Source of the DNA: VGWB01 sp964480945
Lineage (GTDB): Bacteria; Bacteroidota; Ignavibacteria; UBA10030
DNA: 48,488 nt
Assembly (NCBI GenBank): GCA_964480945.1
Contig: CAYZRX010000024.1
Coordinates: 1 to 48,488 of the forward strand
Reading direction: 5' to 3'
Part shown: positions 14,572 to 21,677 of the stretch, piece by piece
Layout: each line of letters starts with the position of its first letter
Position numbering within the stretch: position 1 is the stretch's first letter
Position numbers and translations under genes: made by a program
The notes under the pieces: generated by a model
Databases searched by the model: none
What the model was told of the DNA's origin: nothing
Seen by the model: only the letters and a program-made list of their open reading frames with translations

Positions 14572-14928
14572 GCATTGCTCCTTCCCGTAATAGTGGAGGG
14601 ACTGTGTCCGAAAGCGATGTCGTTACCACGGAGAGTGGGCCAAGGGTGGAACGAACAGCGGACATCTTTCCAAATGCTTAATAAAATCTACGGAAAAGAT
14701 CGTAGGATGTCAAGGCGCTGATTGGTCGTTCTGGTGCGGCAGTTCTCCGGAAAGCGACGTTGTTCTATCTCACAGAGCTCATCCTGAGGTGAGAATCTCC
14801 TTGCAATATCAGACTTCATGGCCTATTTTTGGCTGGTTCGGTGCAGAGCCGTAGACGCGAATGACCAACAAAGCCTCGCTCATTCGGTCGTTCACAAACC
14901 TTGAGCAATGCCACGATAAAAAAGAGGA
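14572..14928. other. Divergent intergenic region
   Basis: 357 bases between the zinc-ribbon gene and the GT-C/TPR gene. It holds the minus-strand promoter at 14685-14713. For the plus-strand gene I see no clear promoter. One TGAGAATC octamer is near 14793. No RNA gene or coding frame was recognised. Confidence 0.5.
14685..14713 (-). promoter_or_regulatory. Sigma-70 type promoter for zinc-ribbon/rpsU operon
   Basis: On the minus strand TTGACA (14713-14708), a 17-base spacer, then TAGATT (14690-14685). The -35 is perfect and the -10 matches at four of six positions. The leader to ATG 14571 would be about 107 bases. Confidence 0.55.
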
Positions 14929-17514
14929 ATGGAACTCCCAGTCGATCCAGCCTATCAAGAGACGCGCGGCAGTTCTGAGCCGACCTTGCTTATGCGGTTA
15001 AGGGATTATCGTCTCTGGCTTGTCTGTCTCCTGTTTGTCACCATCGGCGTCTTCGCGTTGAACGACGCAATGCTGTACACTCCGGATAGCCCCCGCTATC
15101 TCATCTGGGCAAAGTCGCTTGCTTCGTTTGAGGGCTTCAAGGACATGACTTCGCCGGAGACCGAGCGATACGTTGTGCACGCGCCGTTCTATTCCGTCCT
15201 GTTGGCCCCGGTGGGCTGGCTGACCTCGAACATCATCCTTGGGGCGAAGATCCTCACACTCCTTATGGGGGTAGCGGTCCTCATCCTCTTCTATCTGTGG
15301 GTTTCAAAAAGAGCCGGGGTATCAGCGGCGGTGGCCGCCGCACTGTTCCTTGCGCTCAATCCCTTGATCATCCTCTTCTCAACCCACGTGCTTTCGGATA
15401 TCGCCTTCGCGGTGTGCGTCGTTCTTTTCTTCATGTTGCTCGAGCGGATCCTGTCACATCCTCAGAGTGAGAAAGCGGCCTGGGGGTTGGCGCTCGTTCT
15501 CACCGCCGGCATCTTTCTGCGGGAGGTTGGGTTCATGCTCCTCCTGAGCGCCGTCTGCTTTTTCCTTCTCAAAAAGAACCGACAGCGAGCCCTCCTCGCC
15601 TTTACCATCCCCATCTTCTTCTACCTCATCTGGTACTTTCGGAACGAGATTCTTGTCGCGGGGGTGGAGAATCCACCGCTGAGGAATACTCGACTCTTCT
15701 TTGGGCATTTCTTCACTGTTGAGGATGCAGGTCTCACGGAAGAACTTTTTGCGCGGTTCAAAGCAAATCTGAGCGTCTACGTAGAGATGGGCAAAGGTCT
15801 TCTACTGTTTCCACAGTATTTCGTACGGCCGTTCCCGGTGGTTTCCTCGACTGACCCGATGATGGCGTCGATGAAGTCGATCCTACAATATGCTCAGTAT
15901 CCTCTGGCCGTGCTTCAATACGGCTTGTTCGGCTGGGGCATGGCAGCATCGTGGAAGAAGGAACCGAGTATCCTGGTTTTCCCCTTGTTCTTGTTCTTCT
16001 ATCTCGCTCTCATCCTGCTTTATCCGTTCAACGACATTCGCTTTCTCGTCCCCTTTCTCCTCGTGATGCTTTATTTCGTCACGCTCGGAGCCGCTGATCT
16101 CTACAAGCGTTTGCTGGACGGGCGTGTGGCTCGCACCCTGCTCTTTCTGGGAGCCGGATTTGCGGGATTGCTGTTTCTCGAGCCCAACCTCGTGTGGACC
16201 TACAATTACATTCGCGACAACCAGTCCTACCTACGGGACGTGAGAAGCTCCTTTGCGGATTTCGAGCCGGGGCAGCGAACGCCGGAACTTTACACGAAGC
16301 CGTTCCCTCTGGTCGGCAAGTGGGTCGTCGAGCACTCAGATTCGTCCGCGGTCGTAGCTGCGCGATGGAAAGAGCTGGCGTTTTGGCTTCAGGGCCGGAA
16401 GCTGCTTGAGGTGGAGCCGTTGCTGCCCGTGACGCTCTTTGAAACCCTCCTCCGTGACGATCACGTTGAATATCTCGTTGTGAAGGTTTCGAATCAGGGG
16501 TTGCGAGAGCTCGAGTTCCAAATGCAGCAATCGAAGCGTTTCTCGTTCGAAACTGCCTATCGAGCCGGGGACCTGGAGGTGATCAAGGTTCGGTATCAAC
16601 CGCTCGATCTCGCGCTCGCCCGCCCGCACTACGCGGACGATGAGGAGCAGCTTTCCTTGAACGCTCAAAGCGCTCCCGGAGCGAAGGGGGAGGAGAAGGC
16701 GCGATCGCTCTTCCGTCTGGGAGTCGGCCTGCTCGAGCGAGGGGAATACGAGCGCGCCGGCCAGGTATTTGAGGTACTCTGGGGCGTCACCAGTGGTACC
16801 GGAGATGTCGTGCTGCTCCGGGCTGTGGCTTTGGAGTTCGCGGGTCGACTGAACGAAGCGGAGGAGATCTTCGATCGCTTCAGGCATCAGCCGCAGGCAG
16901 GTCCCTTCCTAAAGCACGCGTGGTATCATCAGCAGTTGATCTCCCACCTCCGACGGGCAGAGGAGGACACTTCCCGCTACGGGAGGGCAATGATCTACCA
17001 TATGCTGTCCGCAAATTACTGGGATCTTGGTTTCCGACATCGCGCCATCGAGATGCTCCAGCGCGCACTTGACGTGGACTCAACGTTCTCGCCTGCCTTG
17101 ATCTTCGGAGCGTACTATGCGCTCCAGGATAACGAGTACAAGCTGGCGAAAGGGTTCATTGTTCGCTTGAAGTCGGTCGACTCGCTGCATCTCATGATGC
17201 ACCCGCTTGAGTCTCTCTTTTCCGGACTGGATTCACTTCGAGCCGCCAAGAGTGTAAACGACCGAGTAGAATGCAGGCTGAAGGTTGCCCAACGCTATGC
17301 GGCCATCGGCTTGTCCGAGCTTGCGATCGATCAGATCTTGCTGTTGCTCAAGGACGACCCGAAGAACGATGAGGCGCTGAGAGCGATGGCTGATCTCTAC
17401 GGAAAGAAGCGGAGAAGGGTCCCCGCGATGGAAGCTCTTCAACGATTGGTGGTTGTCGAGCCGACGAACGCGCTGGCGCACGAAAGGCTTGATAGCCTCC
17501 GGAGTCTGCAATGA
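14929..17514 (+). CDS. GT-C membrane glycosyltransferase fused to C-terminal TPR domain
   Basis: 861 residues in two parts. Residues about 25-460 are a polytopic GT-C domain: a first membrane helix, then ALNDAMLYTPDSPRYLIWAK in the first loop (Asp46, Asp53 are candidate catalytic acids), ERYVVHAPFYSVLLAPVGWL, FLREVGFML and PFNDIRFLVPFLLVM. A soluble segment follows, and from about residue 585 there are TPR-like helices (SLFRLGVGLLERGEYERAGQ, ALEFAGRLNEAEEIFDRF, SANYWDLGFRHRAIEMLQRAL, MADLYGKKRRRVPAMEALQ). It is a clear paralog of 35878-38346. The ATG has GAGGA almost touching it, so ATG 14992 is an alternative start. The TPR arm may bind a protein acceptor or partner; this is inference. Confidence 0.78.
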   Translation: MELPVDPAYQETRGSSEPTLLMRLRDYRLWLVCLLFVTIGVFALNDAMLYTPDSPRYLIWAKSLASFEGFKDMTSPETERYVVHAPFYSVLLAPVGWLTSNIILGAKILTLLMGVAVLILFYLWVSKRAGVSAAVAAALFLALNPLIILFSTHVLSDIAFAVCVVLFFMLLERILSHPQSEKAAWGLALVLTAGIFLREVGFMLLLSAVCFFLLKKNRQRALLAFTIPIFFYLIWYFRNEILVAGVENPPLRNTRLFFGHFFTVEDAGLTEELFARFKANLSVYVEMGKGLLLFPQYFVRPFPVVSSTDPMMASMKSILQYAQYPLAVLQYGLFGWGMAASWKKEPSILVFPLFLFFYLALILLYPFNDIRFLVPFLLVMLYFVTLGAADLYKRLLDGRVARTLLFLGAGFAGLLFLEPNLVWTYNYIRDNQSYLRDVRSSFADFEPGQRTPELYTKPFPLVGKWVVEHSDSSAVVAARWKELAFWLQGRKLLEVEPLLPVTLFETLLRDDHVEYLVVKVSNQGLRELEFQMQQSKRFSFETAYRAGDLEVIKVRYQPLDLALARPHYADDEEQLSLNAQSAPGAKGEEKARSLFRLGVGLLERGEYERAGQVFEVLWGVTSGTGDVVLLRAVALEFAGRLNEAEEIFDRFRHQPQAGPFLKHAWYHQQLISHLRRAEEDTSRYGRAMIYHMLSANYWDLGFRHRAIEMLQRALDVDSTFSPALIFGAYYALQDNEYKLAKGFIVRLKSVDSLHLMMHPLESLFSGLDSLRAAKSVNDRVECRLKVAQRYAAIGLSELAIDQILLLLKDDPKNDEALRAMADLYGKKRRRVPAMEALQRLVVVEPTNALAHERLDSLRSLQ

Positions 17515-17603
17515 TCTGCGCGCGCGGAGAGGCACTCGGTATGGGCCCGTCAGGCATCACCTTGACTTTCGGACCTGTTTTCGATAATTTGATGGGCGTG
17601 AGA

Positions 17604-17677
17604 GGGCCCTTAGCTCAGTTGGTTAGAGCAGCAGACTCATAATCTGCGGGTCGCAGGTTCGAGCCCTGCAGGGCCCA
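17604..17677 (+). tRNA. tRNA with CAU anticodon, probably tRNA-Ile2
   Basis: Full cloverleaf of 74 bases: acceptor GGGCCCT/AGGGCCC with discriminator A, D-arm GCTC/GAGC, anticodon stem GCAGA/TCTGC with loop CTCATAA, and T-arm GCAGG/CCTGC with loop TTCGAGC. CCA is not encoded. The anticodon is CAT. The acceptor and TTAGCTCAG/GAGCAG start resemble E. coli ileX, in which the wobble C is modified to lysidine, more than elongator Met. If so, it reads AUA codons after TilS action. Elongator Met is the alternative. Confidence 0.9.
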
Positions 17678-17702
17678 CTGCATGACCCTCGATCCGCACC
17701 GA

Positions 17703-17720
17703 CCCGACATTGGTGTCGGG
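17703..17720 (+). terminator. Hairpin downstream of the tRNA, possible terminator
   Basis: CCCGACA (17703-17709), loop TTGG, TGTCGGG (17714-17720). The 7-bp stem sits 25 bases after the tRNA, but there is no T-tract after it, so its role as a terminator or processing element is uncertain. Confidence 0.35.
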
Positions 17721-17794
17721 GATAACCGCTCGTCCTGCATGTAAATAGCCACTATCGATTCGACGTAACCTTTGTTGCGAGCAGAAGACAATTC

Positions 17795-19417
17795 ATGTCA
17801 ACTGTGACAGCTGGTCTCCCGCCAAGGCAGGTCAAAATACTCGGCGCCGCTCTGTTTCTGCTGAGCGCATCGTTGTACGGTCTTGTCACCTACGGAGGGG
17901 TGCGCTCGTCCGACAGCGAGGTGGTGTTTCGCGTTGCCGAGTCGCTTGCGCGTAGGGGCAACTTTTCGGTGGAGAGAGAGCTGGAGGGGTGGAGAGGATT
18001 CGGAGTGGCGCAAGCCAATGGAGGGAAGCTCTACTCTATTTTTGGACCTCTCGAGTCCATTCTCCTGGCCCCGATTGTGAAGATTAGCGACCTTGTCAAC
18101 GAGACGGGATGGTACAAGCAGTACGCTCCGCTGCTTCCACTGAGTCAGTTCACCGACGGAGGCTTTTTTGACTATCTCCGGCGGACCACAACCCAAAATC
18201 CGAGGCCGCATGCCCTCCGCATGCTGGCGTCCATCTACAATATTCTCATCAGTGCATTGGGAGTCTTCATCTTCTGGCGCATCCTCCTCCGGTTGACGGG
18301 ATCTCTCCCCTCAAGCTTTCTCGTCTCTCTCATCTACGCGTTTGGGACCCTCACATGGCCTTATGCCGGAACGTTCTTTAGCGAACCGCTTGCCACGCTG
18401 CTCGTCCTTGTTTCGTTCTACTTAATATTGAAATCCGAGGATGAAGTTCGCGGACCTCAGGGTAAACAGTCACGCAGGACGGTTTTCTTGAGCGGGATCT
18501 CTCTGGGATTGGCCGTCACTGCACATCTCACGGCGGCCTTATTCGCGCCGTTCTTTGCGCTCTACTTCGTCTGGCAGCGGGGTGTGGACCATCTCAACAT
18601 ATGGCAGAGACTTGAACGGGCAAGTGTTTTTTCGCTTGGTGTCTTTATCGTTTTGTTCTTGCTGGGCTATTACAACTATGCACGCTTCGGCAGCTTCTTC
18701 GAGACAGGACGGACAATCAGCCCTATGTGGGCATGGACGTTCGGTTACGGTACCTTTGTTTCACCGTTTCGAGGTCTGTTCGGCCTGCTATTCGGCGCAG
18801 GCAAAGGTTTGATATTCTTCACTCCGATTGTTGTGCTCGGGGCAGTCTTGTGGAGGGAGTTCCACAGCGAACATCGTATGCTGTTCTGGGTCGTTGTCGC
18901 AGCCGTTGTCTTCCGGTACCTCTTCATTGCGTTACGCAGCGACTGGCACGCGGGATTCTGCATCGGACCGCGATTTCTTCTGATGGTCATCCCATTCTTT
19001 CTCATCCCAATTGCCATGTGGCTGAAGAAGAAAGAGGAGATGCGATTTGCGTGGTCCTTCGGACTTGTGACGTTCGGGGGGTTGTTATGCTCGATTGAAC
19101 AACTCTATTTCGGTCTAGGGGAACTGTTCTCCCAACTTCAGATCCTGAAATTCAGAGAGCTCTCGAAGGGCATTGACGTCTTTGACGGCGACCTACTCTA
19201 TCTGAACTGGTCATACTCACCACTGATAACGCTGAAGGACGCCCGCGTGTCCCCATTTCTCTTGCGGCTGTCAGGATTCTCTGTGGTCGAGCTGCTGGCC
19301 ATCGGATCAGCCGTTCTCGCTGCGTTGTTCCTTGTCTGTTTCCTATTGATAAGAACCATGCCGCGTGCGGCACATGTCTCCGAACGAGGTGACCAGTCGG
19401 AAATCCTAACCGTGTGA
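17795..19417 (+). CDS. Polytopic membrane protein, GT-C glycosyltransferase-like
   Basis: 540 residues with around ten to twelve membrane segments. The first loop has VRSSDSEVVFRVAESLARRGNFSV and GKLYSIFGPLESILLAP, the arrangement of phospholipid-carrier-dependent GT39/GT83-like enzymes (an acidic residue followed by an amphipathic helix, then a Tyr-x-x-x-Gly-Pro loop). Later are FGTLTWPYAGTFFSEPLATLL, FRGLFGLLFGAGKGLIFFTP and RSDWHAGFCIGPRFLLMVIPF. There is no TPR extension, unlike 14929-17514. It is immediately upstream of the pilin gene, separated by 198 bases that hold an independent promoter. A link to pilin glycosylation is attractive but rests on position only. Confidence 0.7.
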   Translation: MSTVTAGLPPRQVKILGAALFLLSASLYGLVTYGGVRSSDSEVVFRVAESLARRGNFSVERELEGWRGFGVAQANGGKLYSIFGPLESILLAPIVKISDLVNETGWYKQYAPLLPLSQFTDGGFFDYLRRTTTQNPRPHALRMLASIYNILISALGVFIFWRILLRLTGSLPSSFLVSLIYAFGTLTWPYAGTFFSEPLATLLVLVSFYLILKSEDEVRGPQGKQSRRTVFLSGISLGLAVTAHLTAALFAPFFALYFVWQRGVDHLNIWQRLERASVFSLGVFIVLFLLGYYNYARFGSFFETGRTISPMWAWTFGYGTFVSPFRGLFGLLFGAGKGLIFFTPIVVLGAVLWREFHSEHRMLFWVVVAAVVFRYLFIALRSDWHAGFCIGPRFLLMVIPFFLIPIAMWLKKKEEMRFAWSFGLVTFGGLLCSIEQLYFGLGELFSQLQILKFRELSKGIDVFDGDLLYLNWSYSPLITLKDARVSPFLLRLSGFSVVELLAIGSAVLAALFLVCFLLIRTMPRAAHVSERGDQSEILTV

Positions 19418-19484
19418 TTTCACAGGAAAAAATTACTCGACCATGTCAATATTTCTCCTATTGATCCGAGAGGAGGAACCGGCG

Positions 19485-19519
19485 CAGCGGTTTTTGAACC
19501 GATTTTCAGGGAACCGCTG
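19485..19519. promoter_or_regulatory. Inverted repeat upstream of the pilin promoter
   Basis: CAGCGGTT (19485-19492) and AACCGCTG (19512-19519) are perfect inverted arms with a 19-base spacer that itself contains a further AACCG. The element ends 12 bases before the -24 GG of the pilin promoter and is a candidate binding site for a dimeric activator or repressor. It could instead be a terminator-like remnant of the upstream gene, although no T-tract follows. Confidence 0.4.
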
Positions 19520-19531
19520 GCAGACTGAATC

Positions 19532-19545
19532 GGCACGAAAGTTGC
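19532..19545 (+). promoter_or_regulatory. Sigma-54 (-24/-12) promoter for the pilin gene
   Basis: GGCACG (19532-19537), four bases, TTGC (19542-19545): the GG-N10-GC spacing of RpoN promoters with a near-perfect core (consensus TGGCACG-N4-TTGCA; here the first T is C). The predicted start is near 19557, giving a leader of about 59 bases to the ATG at 19616. Pilin genes in several phyla are RpoN-dependent, which supports the call. Confidence 0.65.
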
Positions 19546-19615
19546 GAAACTTAGGCCAGCGTCCAAGGTAACCCACGGATTGTTCCACATTCACCATAAG
19601 TAAGGAGATAGAGAT

Positions 19616-19999
19616 ATGGGTCAACAGCAGCTTCTGCTCATCATCCTCGGCGTGATTATCGTCGGTATCGCCATCGCAGTGGGCTTGAGCTTGTTCAGCG
19701 CCCAGAGCGTCCAGTCTAACCGTGACGCAATGATCAACGATCTGAACAACCTCGCTGCCCAAGCGTATCAGTTCAGAATTCGTCCGACATCGATGGGCGG
19801 TGGTCAGGGAGACTATACGACCTTCACGATCCCCGTCAAGATGCAGACGAATGAGAACGGAACGTATACCGCCAGCGCGACCGCGAACGACATCACCGTT
19901 ACGGCAACTTCTGCCCAGAATTCGTCGAACTACATCACGGTGGTGATCGACAGTGACGGACATCTGACTACCTGGTCGTATTTCGGTGATTTCCAGTAA
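19616..19999 (+). CDS. Type IV pilin-like protein with minimal non-canonical leader
   Basis: 127 residues. The N-terminus MGQQQLLLIILGVIIVGIAI is a continuous hydrophobic helix of pilin length that begins two residues after Met. A prepilin-peptidase cut after Gly2 would give a mature protein starting QQQ, with Leu rather than the nearly invariant Glu at position 5. The helix continues into a polar amphipathic part (QSVQSNRDAMINDLNNLAAQAYQF), as in pilins. A small beta-rich head follows (PTSMGGGQGDYTTF, NGTYTASATANDITVTAT, YITVVIDSDGHLTTW) without a Cys pair. AAGGAG precedes the ATG. A sigma-54 type promoter and a strong terminator enclose it, and pilC/pilB genes follow directly. It is most likely the major filament subunit; a membrane-anchored accessory protein is the alternative. 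Confidence 0.7.
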   Translation: MGQQQLLLIILGVIIVGIAIAVGLSLFSAQSVQSNRDAMINDLNNLAAQAYQFRIRPTSMGGGQGDYTTFTIPVKMQTNENGTYTASATANDITVTATSAQNSSNYITVVIDSDGHLTTWSYFGDFQ

Positions 20000-20030
20000 G
20001 GCGTCAGAGCGATAGCGTACGTAGATCGAT

Positions 20031-20066
20031 CAGACATCCCGCCTCGGCGGGATGTCTGTTTTTTTT
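20031..20066 (+). terminator. Strong Rho-independent terminator after the pilin gene
   Basis: CAGACATCCCGCC (20031-20043) pairs with GGCGGGATGTCTG (20046-20058), followed by eight T (20059-20066). It isolates the pilin transcript from the pilC-pilB operon, as expected for an abundant structural subunit. Confidence 0.93.
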
Positions 20067-20141
20067 GCCCTTTCCTCAGCGGCGTTTGCCTCGGTCTCCC
20101 AAACCCGAAGTCACACACTGAAAACCTTGTGCCGGCGCTGC

Positions 20142-20170
20142 TTGACAGAGTCTGCTAAATGTCGTATTAT
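20142..20170 (+). promoter_or_regulatory. Consensus sigma-70 type promoter for pilC-pilB
   Basis: TTGACA (20142-20147), 17-base spacer, TATTAT (20165-20170). The predicted start near 20177 gives a leader of about 55 bases to ATG 20233, which has a GGGGGAAG ribosome site. Confidence 0.8.
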
Positions 20171-20232
20171 TTCTGTGAGTTTTCCCGCTCATTCATCGAA
20201 AGTTGCAGGAAGCAAGTTCTTAGGGGGAAGCC

Positions 20233-21612
20233 ATGGCTGAGTTTAAGATCGAAGGCATCACGGTTGGCGGTAAGCCCATCTCCGGCATGATCAATGCCGA
20301 CAGCCTCAAGGATGCGAAGCAAAAAGCGTCGCAGTTGGCGACTGACAAGAAGTTCAAGCTGACGGGCGTCTTTGAGCGCGTGAACTGGCTCTACCGGGTG
20401 CAGAAGGGAACGGAGAAACCGATTGATGGGGAGCAGAAGGCGTACACCAAGGATGAGGTGAAGACGGCCCTCGAGAAGATGGGCTACCGGGTCATCTATG
20501 TGCGCAAGAAACTCTTTGGCAACAAGCAGCGGGCAGCGCCCGCGACAGAGGTGATCACGTTTGTGCGGATGAGTGCGGATCTCATGCGGCAAAAGCTTCC
20601 GTTCAACGAGATCCTGATGTTGTTGATGAACGACATCACGAACCCGGCGCTTCGCGATGCTGTGAAGGAGATCAACAGCGAATTGAAGCAGGGGAAAGAC
20701 AGTGAGAAGGTCTTCTTGAAGCAGGCTCCGGTGTTCGGCAAGTTCACGGCGAACATGCTCGGTCTCGCATCGAAGAGCGGCAATATGACAGAGATCTACG
20801 AAAGCACGGCGAAGTTCCTCGAGCGCAACGCGCAGTTCAAGCGGAACCTCAAGAGTGCCCTCATCATGCCGTTGGTGACGCTGTTCATTCTATTCCTCGC
20901 CGTTCTGTTCTACGTCGGCTACATCTTTCCCGCCACAGCAGAGATGTTCGAGAAGTTCAAGATCGAACTGCCCCCGATGACGAAAGCGACGCTGGGTTTC
21001 AGTCGGTGGCTCACGGCAAATTTCCTTCCGTTGTTGATCGCCATCTTTGTTCCTGTCATCCTTCTCGCCCGGTTCCTCTCAACGGAGCGTGGAAAATTTT
21101 TGATGGACAAAACGATCATCAAAGTGCCCGTGGTCGGACCGCTGCTGCACAAGACGGCCATCGAGATCTACTGTCGCGTGTTCTATGCTCTCTACAGCGG
21201 CTCGGGCGAAAACATCGACGTCATCCGGATGGCGGCCGAGGCTTGCGGCAACAAGTATATGGAGCACCAGATCAAGACGATCGCGATTCCCATGATGCTG
21301 GAGAAAGGAAAAGGACTGACGGAATCCTTTCAGGCGAGCGGGGTCTTCACGCAAACGGCGATCTCCAGATTCAATTCCGGAGCAGAGACCGGAACGGTCA
21401 AGAACACGGCGATCCAGCTTGCGGAATACTATGAGAAGGAAACCACCTACAAGCTGGCGAATGCGATCGAGGTCATTCAGCTCTCCGTCTCGATGATCAT
21501 CATGCTCGTGCTGACCGCTCTCACGCTGGTCTCCTCCGAGACGGCAACGATACGCCCGAAAGCTCCCGGGACGATTATCCACTATATCATGTATTTGGTC
21601 GGCCTCAACTAG
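20233..21612 (+). CDS. pilC: Type IV pilus/type II secretion platform protein PilC/GspF-like
   Basis: 459 residues. The C-terminal two thirds carry two GspF repeats: TEVITFVRMSADLMRQKLPFNEILMLL, GLASKSGNMTEIYESTAKFLER, then CRVFYALYSGSGENIDVIRMAAEACGN and FNSGAETGTVKNTAIQLAEYYEKE, with membrane helices near LIMPLVTLFILFLAVLFYVGY, FLPLLIAIFVPVILL and the C-terminus. The N-terminal 110 residues (FKIEGITVGGKPISGMINAD...) are a longer version of the cytoplasmic domain that precedes GspF repeats. It is the inner-membrane platform on which the ATPases act. It is followed by pilB after 65 bases. The late-acting T2SS and T4P forms cannot be told apart from this protein alone; the neighbours favour T4P. 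Confidence 0.88.
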   Translation: MAEFKIEGITVGGKPISGMINADSLKDAKQKASQLATDKKFKLTGVFERVNWLYRVQKGTEKPIDGEQKAYTKDEVKTALEKMGYRVIYVRKKLFGNKQRAAPATEVITFVRMSADLMRQKLPFNEILMLLMNDITNPALRDAVKEINSELKQGKDSEKVFLKQAPVFGKFTANMLGLASKSGNMTEIYESTAKFLERNAQFKRNLKSALIMPLVTLFILFLAVLFYVGYIFPATAEMFEKFKIELPPMTKATLGFSRWLTANFLPLLIAIFVPVILLARFLSTERGKFLMDKTIIKVPVVGPLLHKTAIEIYCRVFYALYSGSGENIDVIRMAAEACGNKYMEHQIKTIAIPMMLEKGKGLTESFQASGVFTQTAISRFNSGAETGTVKNTAIQLAEYYEKETTYKLANAIEVIQLSVSMIIMLVLTALTLVSSETATIRPKAPGTIIHYIMYLVGLN

Positions 21613-21677
21613 CGAGCGACGCAGTTTTTGAAGTGAGATTGAAATCGATCTCCTAATCTCGTGCGAGGGATACTTCC

